From positions 12,114,743 through 12,178,742 of the forward strand of contig NC_044027.1 in assembly GCF_900496995.4 (NCBI RefSeq): 64,000 nucleotides of DNA, written 5' to 3'. Source of the stretch: Aquila chrysaetos chrysaetos (taxonomy: Eukaryota > Chordata > Aves > Accipitriformes > Accipitridae). Under the pieces are notes generated by a model, which ran no database searches, was not told where the DNA came from, and saw only the letters and a program-made list of their open reading frames with translations. Of the stretch, positions 22,966 through 33,649 are shown in pieces (positions within the stretch are counted from its first letter, which is position 1; each line of letters begins with the position of its first letter). Made by a program: the position numbers and the translations under genes.

Positions 22966-23624
22966 ATGCTTCACCGACATAATTAAAACCCAAATGCATT
23001 GGACTAGTGAGCAGGACAACCAGAAAATCTAAGTATCGTTGACCAGGCTAGTTTCACCATACAGGCTGAATAAACTGTCCATGGCCATGTGCTTACGATC
23101 AGATCTCTCAGTGGCAATTTTATGTTTACAGCTCTGTCCTAATACGGCTACCTGGCCTCCAGATGGGAGGTATCTTATTTCTGGCCAGCTCAAGCAGACA
23201 TAAAGGAATTTGAGTCTTCCATGTCACTGGTTTTAACGGGTGGGGTTTCTTATCTCTCTCACACAAGGCATATACTGCTGTTCCAAGCAGAATTTGTTCT
23301 GTATTTAATAGGCACAAGCTGTACAGTGGAACAGACAGCAAACACTGAGCAGCGCTTAGCATTTAGAGCGACAGATCAGGAGGGTGTTAAGTCCATCCGA
23401 GTTGTGCTTTTACACTGGCACAGCTATGTTGGTCAGGGAAGCAGCTGTTTTTTAATTCACATAGTTCCTTTGCCTTCACAGCAATGTAAAAAAATGTGTT
23501 TGGGTGTTTGCCTTTGATTTCACAAGGACCACACTTTCACTCATAATTTCACTCAATAGAGTAATATTATTCTGCTCCAGTAGGATGCTGGATCCTATTT
23601 AACTTTCAGACCTTGTCTTAAGCT

Positions 23625-23890
23625 GCCACATTTTCATGAATATACTGGCGCCATCTGAATGCTCACGAATAAGGGATAACATGACTATGCATAGCAGATG
23701 AGTCAAAAACCCGGAGCTTTTGCTTATGATAATTTTTTTTGGTTATTATTTTTGCACCATGCCAGCTGTTGATCTTGCTAATGTGCCGCTTAGCAGCCAA
23801 GCTTTGTTCCCTCTTGGTTAATGAACTGTGCAAGAAATCGCAGGCCAGTGGCTGGTTTTAAAGCTAATAGTGATGGTCCATAAAGGAGAA
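23625..23890. promoter_or_regulatory. Candidate conserved non-coding element
   Basis: Motifs include TTTTCATGAATATAC (about 23631, POU-like), CAGATGGCGCC on the minus strand within 23645-23657 (resembles the CTCF/YY1 core), TATGCATA (about 23687) and TGAGTCA (23699-23705, perfect AP-1). The flanks are complex and not low-complexity. Enhancer identity is inferred from motif density only. Confidence 0.35.
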
Positions 23891-24774
23891 ATACCCTAGA
23901 ACACTAGATCTGGAGACCTAGCAGTGCTATTGTCAAAGATGATGGAGAGAAAAAGGTGATAGAACAGTCTTGTTTCACCCTTGATGTACTTATACCTCTT
24001 GGACACACGCTGAAGTTAAATCTTAAGAGTTATTGCACATGCTGTGGGACTGACAAGGATTTGTGGCCTGGTAAAATATACCACTCTTCACCCAGAAAAC
24101 CTTGTATCCCATTAGAGGTCACCTGCTTCACATGACAGAGCATAGCCATAGGCACATGGAGACACTCTTCCACACCTCTGGTCGATGATCCTCAACCACA
24201 GAGTCTCGTTAACGCAGCTTCAGGTCCAGGAAAGGTGTGTTAGGTTTGGGAACAACCTTACTTACTAATATCTTGGAGAACAGGCAGTGTGACCTGCCCT
24301 CAGTCCTGCGTGCAAACGTGCCCAGGAAGGGGCTTGTGGATAGTCAACATGAGTCCGTACTGTCTGCTGCAGGGAGCACTCCCTGAGAAGGGATGGCTGA
24401 GTATGTGCTGGATGGTGTCTTTGCCTCTGGTAGGGAGCTACAGCTTTGCAGCAGCCAGCAGTTTGCTGCCAGCAGACTGCCTCATTCTCATTCAAGAGCT
24501 GAAACCGAGGTTGCTGCCAACTCAGTCCTATTGCAGGGGCTTCAGGAAGAGAAGCCGTTTCCCCTGAAGCCCCTTCTCAAACATGTTAGCCCTCTGCTTT
24601 GTGGAGCCAGCTCTCTCTATCCTCTGTCTCTTGCTTCTTCTTTTGTTGGCTCTGGGATTTCTCGCGGACCTTCTGCTCCCCCTTCCAAGCACCTCTTGGT
24701 TATTAAAATGCAGCTCAGGATAGTTCACTTTGCCTGGTACATTATCATTCCTCGTTAGAGACCCCTCCAGGGCC

Positions 24775-25025
24775 TGTGATACGCCTGCACCGACTTTATA
24801 ATTACAAAGTCAATTTCTAAACAGACATTTGCAAATAAGTCAATTTAAATACCGAGATTTGCAAACAATAATTAAGCAGTAGCTTCTTTTTTAATATCTA
24901 TATATATAATTAATGCCCATGGGCTTTTCATTTTACCTTGCGACTGTGTAGCTTGCAATTGTTTGTTGAGCTAAACCATTCTCAGAAAGCAAATCAAATC
25001 AGTGATAGGTTTTAAAGCTGTTTAA
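24775..25025. promoter_or_regulatory. Candidate conserved non-coding element with duplicated POU-like unit
   Basis: The AT-rich block holds two tandem 30-bp units (24807-24836 and 24837-24866, 24 of 30 identical). Each begins AAGTCAATTT and ends in ATTTGCAAA, an octamer/C-EBP-like core. TTTATAATTAC, ACAATAATTAAG, ATAATTAATGCC and GCAAATCAAATCAG follow in the same block. The most constant parts of the duplicated unit are its AAGTCAATTT and ATTTGCAAA ends. Confidence 0.4.
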
Positions 25026-25029
25026 GAAA

Positions 25030-26750
25030 ATGCCCTACCTCCCCCTACCTCACTCCACCCCAGCTCTATGAGCCATTTCTTACGCAGTCCCCAGTCCACC
25101 TAGCAGCTATAGGGAAGTAGTGTCAGGTGCCTCACGTGAGAGCAGCTGAGCTGGGGAGCTTTCCCCTTCGGCATAAGGATGGTGACCTGATCTGCCAAAA
25201 ACTATCCAAAACCACAACAGGCTGGGGAAGACTGCATTAGAGAAGCCGAGCAATAGAAGTAGCCTGCAAGCACAAGGGAAAAAGCACTCTGGAGGAGGAG
25301 ATGAACGTAGTCTACCTGAGGTTTCCTCCAAGGATGTGCAGTGAGAGGGCTCATGCTGCAAGCAGAGTGTTAAGAGAGGAACAAATGGGCCTCATCCCAG
25401 AACGGGTGCAGGAGAAGGATGAACGTCTCTCCTTCCTTTGGGCACAGGTCCTCACGTTGTCCCACGCCCCTGCACTATGGTCTCTGTCCATGGCCCTGTC
25501 ACAGCTCTCCTCCCCCCAGCCCCTTTTCTCCCTAGAGAGAGAAGAGGGTATGGTAGGACTCCTGCCCCCCACCAGCCTGGGATCACCGAAGCACTAACAG
25601 CATCATGGAAGCCAGGCTTGGGGACCGCGGGAAGATGAGGCATGAAGAGCTGAACCTGGACATAGAGGGGTGAAACGGAGGGTTGCACGTTAGGAGGCTC
25701 CTTGATTTCCACCCCGATGACTCTGCCTCCTTCAGATGCTCTCTACAGTGGCTGCAGCACTGTCCCTCCTGTAAGCCTTGTTATCCCCAAGGCTATTCCC
25801 AGCTCTCTAGAGAAAGCTTACCCATTCTTCTGGCTCCCTCTTTCCTCCAAATCTCCTCTGTGTCTCTACATGTTTTTTAATCTATCCAATGACCTCGATA
25901 AGATCTTAACTCCTATCTGGCCCTCATTGATTTCTAGCTTCCCTTTTAGCGTGCTGCTGTCGCGTTCGTGGACAGAGCTTCCCTCAGCGTGAAAAGGTCG
26001 TTGACTAGAGGCCCTATTGCAGTCACAACCAACTTCGATTTTTCACAGCACAGCCCATGCAGGCCACTCTTCTAAGCCTCTATCCTCTCATACCACCTAA
26101 CCCATGCTGCATTCAGCTTTGTTTTGCCACAAGTTGTTTTTCATGCCCTGGCTTTCCTGCCTTTTTTCCCAGTCCTCTCAACAGGAGATTTTTTGCTTGG
26201 TCTTTTCTCCAGCCCACTTGATCCTGCGCTGTAGCTTCCTTCCCAGCTCAGGGGTCGCTTGCACCCCTGTGCCCCTTCACAGCAGGTGGACCCCTGACTC
26301 TGTGGCATGTGCCATGTTCAGGTTTGCTTCCCTTACAAAATCTCCTGCTTAGCAAGAGCAGCTGTCTGCGGAGCGAGACTCAACATGGCACTTGACAAAC
26401 ATGCCTGACCTACAGCAGGCTTCAGCCTTGACACTGCACATGACTGTGTTGTATTGAATTCAAAAATTTCTGGGCAATAAGCAGGGTTTCAACTTCTAGT
26501 CTTTTCCTTAGCCGAGGCACCTGATATTCATGTTACCTGTGCGCACATGCGTATTTGGTGTAAACTTGTATCAGCTGCAGAGTCTGTGAGGAGAGACCAT
26601 AGCCTGGTGATTTCCTGTGCGTCCTCTCTGAGTTGTCTCAACAGGTAATAGGTGTGTGGTGAGAGCACCATGCCTCCCTGAGGAGTTTTGGGAGAAGAAT
26701 AAATGTCCAAAGGGCCTTGCCTAGAAAATAGTAAGAAAAGGCTGAGTGCA
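25030..26750. other. Non-coding stretch, nothing notable
   Basis: A CT/GC-richer segment with several overlapping frames of 60-98 codons on both strands. None resembles a known protein and none has convincing splice context. A CTCF-like core CAGCAGGTGGAC lies near 26280. Confidence 0.5.
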
Positions 26751-26754
26751 AACT

Positions 26755-27260
26755 CCTTGCATGTGTGTCATGGTGCATTAAAGTTGGATTGTTTCCTGGT
26801 TTGCACTTGTGCTCGGTAATTTCAAAGGGCTTACTCATTATTTTTGTGTTGGTTCCACATTTTTGAGCATGCTCGTATCTTAGCTCATCAAACTTTAGCC
26901 AGCTGGGGCCAAAAATATCCCTGGCATAATCAGTTCGTTCATCCAAACCCAAAAACTTCATTTCCCAATTCAAATAGACATTCACGATCAGCGTATTTGA
27001 AGGGAACATGGTCCTCAGTATCATCTTGGGTGACATTGCAGAAAGCAGACTTCCTTGCACCCTGGCACTCTGCATACAATTGCTATAAATATGAGCAACA
27101 ATTATACATCCTTTCTTTTCCCTTTTTATGGGTGTGCGAGGACAATAACTTAAAGTGCTTGCTGCTATTCAGCACAAAAAGAAATAACAGAACAACTTCG
27201 GCTGTGATGCATTTCAACGGCATAACTTAGACATGCCACTGTTATATTAAGTTATAAATA
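26755..27260. promoter_or_regulatory. Candidate conserved element, with a protein-like minus frame
   Basis: Complex sequence with balanced composition. A minus-strand frame covering 26638-27075 (145 codons) has an unusually protein-like middle, with residues such as NWEMKFLGLDERTDYARD, and is followed by a donor-like GTAAGC (plus-strand GCTTAC at 26829-26834). I recognise no family, and acceptor evidence upstream is weak (a CCCAAG before the second in-frame ATG). A non-coding conserved element that happens to stay open is the likelier reading. GAGCATGCTC (26865-26874) is a perfect palindrome. Confidence 0.3.
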
Positions 27261-27307
27261 TCTATCACTTGACAATGCCAGTGCTTTTCAGCAGGGAAAG
27301 GAGTATT

Positions 27308-27327
27308 AAAAAAAAAAAAGAAAAAAA
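27308..27327 (+). repeat. Poly-A tract
   Basis: A 12-A run, one G and a 7-A run. No retrocopy is recognised upstream, so this is probably simple sequence. Confidence 0.85.
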
Positions 27328-27334
27328 GCCCAAA

Positions 27335-27535
27335 CCCTGAATCGTGGTTGCTATAGCAATTAACAATGGGCGTCCTTCTTCAGGAGCCAGAGATGCTGAC
27401 GCAGCTAAAACAAATGTTTGTGTATGGCCGTGGCGGGGACGGTGACGGATTAGGGAGTGCTGGCCTTGAGCCTCGTTGTAATCCAATTCTAAATAAATCA
27501 TAAATCTAAGCGCAGACTGGCAAGCTGGAGGGAAT
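27335..27535. promoter_or_regulatory. Candidate regulatory element with RFX X-box
   Basis: GTTGCTATAGCAAT (27347-27360) contains the 12-bp perfect palindrome TTGCTATAGCAA and matches the two-half-site layout of an RFX X-box. AATTAACAATG follows at once, giving homeodomain and SOX-like cores, and AATAAATCATAAATC appears near 27491. The block continues as complex sequence to about 27535. Confidence 0.4.
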
Positions 27536-27539
27536 ACCA

Positions 27540-30500
27540 ATGCGAGGAGGGCGACAGCAGGGTAGTTTCAGTTTCTGTTAGGGGCAGAGGTGAGGAGGGA
27601 GTAATAGTGGGATGGGTGTAAAAATCCAGATGGAGAGGTTTGTGATTTGGATTTTTTGGCAAAGGACACAGCTAGCCCACAGCCACAACCTCTCACTGGT
27701 CCCCTACGGGATTCCCTCTTCTAGGAGCCCTTATATCCTCTAAGCACCGTGGTCCAGTTCATTTCAGGGCTGAATATAAGCCTTAAAGCTAAGGAAAAAG
27801 AGATGTATTAAGGAAGTTCATAGCTTCCTTTCCATCACTGGACGTGGCCTGTGTAATCCATCACCTTCCACCTTAGCCCAGTCTATGCTGTTACCAGAAG
27901 GTTTGTGAGTCCTCTGGGTCCAGGCCCTAATGAAATCATGCCAAGATCCCCACGGGAGCTCTTGTTGTCATACAATGCAGGGCAGGACCGCGCGCTCTGT
28001 GGTTACTGTTGGGCTAAAGAAAAACTTCTGCCCTGCGGAAAATAAAACAAACAGAAGACTAACAGTGATCTGGTGTCTTCTAGCCTCCCCGACACATGGA
28101 TTCAGCCTTGATATGGAGTGAAAAATGTAAACGAGGACAGCTCAGTCAACAGCATGTCTCAGAAATTAATGAGCCCCTTTGCCTTCAACACCTGATAATT
28201 ACATCTTTCAATTAAATGAACTCTCTCCCTGTCCAAGTTCTTATAAATTAACTCAAAGTGATGCATCTTCGTGGGCTGCCAAAGCTTCCTTATGCCAAAA
28301 TCTGCAAGCTTCTAGGCCCTTGCAATGATGGAGAGTCTTAAGCCCAGATATAACTAAAGGATTTAGTCCTGGTGTCACAGCAGCCCAACTCCTAAGTTAC
28401 TGGCACAAGCAGAGTCCATGGCCCTGAGTTCAGCACCTCGTCTCTCTGTGAAATGAGGGAGAACAAAAGACCTTAGAAGATCCCAGGCAATAAGCTGCCA
28501 GTATGGGAATGCCATGTACAGAGATGTTTCTTAAGTCCTGCCCTTTGCTTGGACTTATCACTGCAAAGTGTGGGACTCCTTTGACTCAAGCCACAGCTTT
28601 CACGTGACTGCTTAGCAATGAGAGCCTTCAGCAAGGTGGTGGAGTGATGGACTCTGCTTTCTGGGGGGATTTATGCCATTATAGACAATTAGTTATAGTA
28701 AAAGGCACTTGCTAGGGAGAAGAGACACCTGCCACTATGCTAAGGCCTATTACCATATTTTGCAATTACAGTTTGCGTACAGAGGTGCACTGAGTTATGT
28801 GTTCAATTTCTTGATGAGATCACATGTGCTCAGAGGCAGGGAAGACAGATGAGTTTCCATCTCCTTCTCCACTCAAATGTGTCTTGTGATATTTCTAAGG
28901 CTCCCGGTACTACCCTGTCTGATCGCCTTCAGCCTGGAGAGAATCCACACATAAAGTGGGGGGGTCCTGGTCTAATTCAGTTTGCTGCACATACACACCT
29001 TAGTCAGCTAGAGAAGACATGCTAAGTGTAGGGAGAGGGGATGCAGATAGAGATCCCACCCTAGCAGGGTGACCATTACAAAACCAGACAACTGCTCCAT
29101 TCTTTTTCTATTCTCCCCTTCCCTTAAGTAACCAAGTGCAACCAGTGCAGCCTAAAGCTGGGTTTTTATAAGCTTGCAATAAATCCAACCAGCTTTTCTA
29201 AAGCACAGCAGGCAGCTGATGCAATCATATAATTCAGCCCAAACTCATCGGACAATGGCTAGGAACGCTGAGGATGTATTTTCCTCTTAAACCCACACAG
29301 GCATGTATTCCCACTTGTGCAGACGCATGCCATTTCAATTAAGGCAATTAACAGTGACCAAGGGCAACTGCAAAGCTCCAATTAAACCAGCACAAAGGCT
29401 AACGTGATCTACAGTGTCATGGAGCAGGTTGGAACATGTATCCCCGACAGCCGCTATCTGCCAGATTAAAGGGTTTATACAGTCTATGTTGTCCCCTTCC
29501 AGACCTCCTACAATCTCTTCTCCCTCAATAAGCCCAAATGCTAATCTCCAGTCTTTGTATCTCCTCATTAATTTACCCCTTTTCAGGGGCCTCAGGGGAA
29601 GACGCTAGCTTTTCTCCTGTCTTTCTGTCCCATTTAAACTGTAGCCTGCAGCCACAGTGCCCTATTCCCCTTCATCTCCTTAGGGATAGTCTGAGAGTGT
29701 GATTTAGGTTTCAGTGACCTTTTCTCAGCTGTGACTGGTGCTAGACTGTGTGTTTGCAGTTTGCACTGGCAGGCTGTGATAGAAAGGAATGGAAACAGAC
29801 TGCAGAAGAGCAGCAAGGGAGAAAACTGGTTCTCTGCTCAGGCACAGTGATTTCCTGCTGGGGTGATTTGGATGGCCGCTACTTTGGGGGAACTGTGTGG
29901 GCAAGGGGCTGCCTCAAGCCCTCCAGCAGAGATCCATGGCTATTTGGGGAAGAAGGGATTGCTCTTTGTGAAAGCTGCTCTAGATTTCTACACCTGTGAA
30001 GAGTGGGAAGCTCCTTTGCCTGGTGACCTGAGCTTGGGGTTGCTTTCAGACGGTGCTTTAGACTTGCTAGGAAATACGCAGCAGAATGGTGTGTATATTG
30101 AGCTAGACCATTTGGTGTTGAGAGACAGACTGGACGCAGGTTTCTAGCAATGGTGTCTGAGCTCTGGCTTTGAATATCCTATTCCATTGTGTCAGACCAC
30201 CTAGATATAGGCAAGGCTCTCCCAGGCCCTTCTCAGTGGCTTGACCCATACGTTTGGACTCTATGTCATCCATACTTAGTATCTGGCAGCTCTGAAACAC
30301 TCCAGACAAGCTGTTGCTTGCAGTCTACAAACCACTTTTATTGGGATTTGTCATTAACAGGACATTGCATCAAAGCAAGGGCAGAGACCGGCACAGATTG
30401 CCTCTTTCAGACAGAGATCGGAGCGAGACTGTGGAAGGAGGGATAGCTAATGACAGGGAACCTTTCTGAGGATGGGGGAGAGACTGTCATGGGGACATGA

Positions 30501-33495
30501 CTGCACCTGGATGTCGCAGCCAGTGGTTGAGCTCCAGCAGAGACTGGTAACGGGTTGCAGTGATTAGCCTCTGGCAGCTGTACAGTGGCCGGAGCTAAAC
30601 GGTCAGGTCAGATCCCAAAGCAGTCTCACTTCGGTGCCTAGTGCACCTCTACTTATATAACAAAAGCCACCAGTACATTTAGTGCTAATTGGTGTCCTCG
30701 TTAGCAGTTACTGCTGAAAAGCCACTTGTTGAATAGGCCCAAACAGTGAACTCTTTTCTTTAAAGGTGAGTGCTCCAATTAAGGGTTGACAGGCAATTGG
30801 TGCAAGATGTTTGCTACCTGCTTGGAGGATATGTAGGAATTTCAAGGTTAGAGCCCAGAAACCTTCCCCATATTCTCTTAAAAAGAACATCCTTCAATTT
30901 GGGTATGGTTGTGAAAGGAGAAAATCAGAGGATGTATTTGATACAGAAAAACATCTTTAATATGTCTCTCTGTAGCTTTTGCACCTTTTGGCTGTGCTTA
31001 GTTTTTCCTTACTGTTTTAGGTTTTCTTGTGTGTTAGCACTGCGGATAAAACCCACGAAATCCCTTTCTTAATTTTTTTACTTTGTCCCAAGTAACACAG
31101 ACAAAGGGGCTGTCATGAGCTGCTAGAATGGAAATTAATTTTAAAAGCATCATCATTTATCACTTTTATAGTAAAAAAATGAGAAACTACTGAGATTAGA
31201 GCAATTGTGGCAGAAACTTCCTGCACAAGAATTATCAGAAAGTACTTGCAAAAGGGTAATGACACCAAAGTGCTCAAAGAAATTCTAGGCAAAAAACCAA
31301 AGGCCCTACTGCAAGTACACTGCACTGGAGTTTTTGCTTGTGGTGTGGGATTTGCCTCTCATAGTTTGAACCACCCGAAAGTCAGGCATTGACAGTATGA
31401 TGGTTAGCTGACCTCCACTTGTAGTCAACTGAGAGAGACAGGTATGTTTAGATGGCAACTCTCTGTATCAACATGTGGTGTCTGAGATAGATAGATGGAA
31501 TGGGTAGTTCCTCCCATGAGAGGGATTGTTCCTACAAAAATGCTTTGACTTGCAACAGCATCAATAATGGTAGTAATAATATTGTTGACAAATGCAGCTA
31601 TCGCTGGTTGAAACGGGGATCAATGCAAGAGCAAGGCAGGTCCAACCTAACAAGCGTTGAAAAGCCGTACCAGAGGCCCCAGCTGGGGATGGTTTGAACA
31701 GCGTAACCATGAACTGGGAAGAGCAAACACCCACGAATGTATGTGCACAGGCTGCAGGGATCAGGAGCAGCCCATGGGTCACTTTGTTCTGCAGCAAGTG
31801 GCCACCCGCAGAGATGATGCTGTGAGTTGGGGATGGTTTATCTCCAGCTGAGCCAGGAGCCTCATTTCACACGTCTGAACTAGACTGCCACTCCAGAGGA
31901 GCTCATTAAACTGAGCATAACAGATCTTCTTCTTCCCTTACTTACTTGCTTACTTTTTTCCCCTGCGTGGAATGAGTTAAAGGCCACTCATTCCTCATCC
32001 ATTCTTTCTATTAGAATCTTATCTCATTCCAGTCCTCCCCCTCCTATCACACACTCCTCCTTTCCTCACACACATCTACTTGCTCCCTCCAGGAAGCCAG
32101 CTAATTATTTCCTGAATGCCCCCAGTGTTATTTTGCCTTGAGAACCTCTCCTGCTGGGACTTCTCACACGCTTATGATTCTCTGTGTGACAAAAGGTTTC
32201 TCAGTTTAGCTTTGAATGGGTATTTCTTTAATTTCTACATTTAGTCCTTTTGCCTCATCATCTGCACTTGGGCTGAGAATAGAAACTTCACTTGACATTA
32301 TCTAAACCATTATCAATTAAATCCCTTCTTAACTGCCCTTTTTTTCCCTAAGCTGTGTAAGTTTTGGGGTTTTTCCTCTCCTCCTTCATTCCTGCGTACC
32401 TTTCATTTGTAGATAAAGCCCTTTGCCCTTCTGCATTAACTTTCCAAACACAACATATTTTTTTGCTGTTGTTTTTTTTTGTTTGATACCACTGCAGTGA
32501 TCAGACAAGAACACAAGATTCCAGTTTATTTCACACCTGAAAGTCAGTCCACCCTCTGTGAAACTTGTGCAGACATCAGTATATTTGCTGTGGTTCTCCA
32601 GTTGGGCATGGAGATTGTACTGTTGCTGAGTCAGCAGCAGAGTAGCATTGATCAACAGATAAGTCTGGGTCCCATGGCTTTAAGTGACCTACAGGCACAC
32701 ATAGAGTGTACAGTCTGCAAAGAGGCAAACAAAACCAGCATTCCTGTGCTCCTTTGTACAGAGAAATCAAAGCAGGCACTTGTCCATGGACGCTGTGCTA
32801 GAGCAGTTTTGAACCCAGACTGATGAATGATGACTCATGAGTTTACCCGAATATTTTCAGACGGTGTTTCACATATTCCCTGGGATGCAGTGACTGCATC
32901 TAGAGGGTTTGTGAAGATGACAAAGAAAAACAAAAGTATCTCCAGCGTACTTTAATTTGCTATCCAATAGCCTGCATCTCCACTACACTAACATCAAGAT
33001 TATTCCTCCTACACGTAGCAGAGAATGTGAGGGATGTAATCCTCTGAGCAAGACCGAACATGATCCACCACAGTGGACTGTAGTGGGGAACCCTTTGACT
33101 GGTCGTCGTGCATACATGTATGGGCCAGCCAGTCATGGCAGCTATAGCTCCAACATGACACATCCCACGTTACAGTGAAAGGATCCAGCTCATAGTAAAG
33201 AGCTGGTGTGGGTGGAGGAATGCCAGAGGTAATGCAGAATGGGTGATTAAGATTGTAAATGCATCTAGCAAGGTGTGTCTAAGGGGAAAATGTTGGGGGT
33301 GAAACAGTGACACAAATACATGGAAACTGGGATTTATTAATTCTTATGGAGCAATTTGTCTCTTCTTTTGACTTCCTTAAGATTTTTTTCCCTCACTGGG
33401 ATAAAACCCATGCAGAATTATAGTCCTATGAGTAAAAGACATACAGGTCACATCCTTTTGACCCACACATACTTGTCACTGGAGGCATGCCAAGT
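27540..33495. other. Long non-coding stretch, little of note
   Basis: No gene is recognised in nearly 6 kb. A block at 28145-28265 carries TCTTTCAATTAAATGAAC and TTATAAATTAAC and may be a weak regulatory element. The segment 28360-28480 faintly recalls a MIR-type phrase. The largest frames, 114 codons at 32479-32823 and 100 codons at 30770-31072, lack domains or splice support. A donor-like AAAG|GTGAGT occurs at about 30764. Confidence 0.5.
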
Positions 33496-33499
33496 TAAA

Positions 33500-33645
33500 A
33501 GCATAAGCTGCTGAGACTTAACCTAATCATAATAATTTTGCAACAGTTCATAAACAATCAAACAAATGCAGGGGCGTTAAAAAGTACCAGGAATTTATGA
33601 ATTGGCACATTGTTTAATATGAACCACCCCCAACTTTGCAGAACC
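33500..33645. promoter_or_regulatory. Weak candidate regulatory block
   Basis: CTAATCATAATAATTTTG, TTCATAAACAATCAAACAAA and ACATTGTTTAATATG place homeodomain-, FOX- and SOX-like cores within 120 bases. The call rests on motif density alone. Confidence 0.25.
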
Positions 33646-33649
33646 AAAG

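Noticed and set aside
26865..26874. GAGCATGCTC as a p53 response element
   Set aside because: A single half-site only, with no second half-site nearby. Single half-sites are frequent by chance.
32479..32823. 114-codon plus frame with several cysteines
   Set aside because: The cysteine spacing fits no zinc-binding family I know, and no splice or promoter context supports it.
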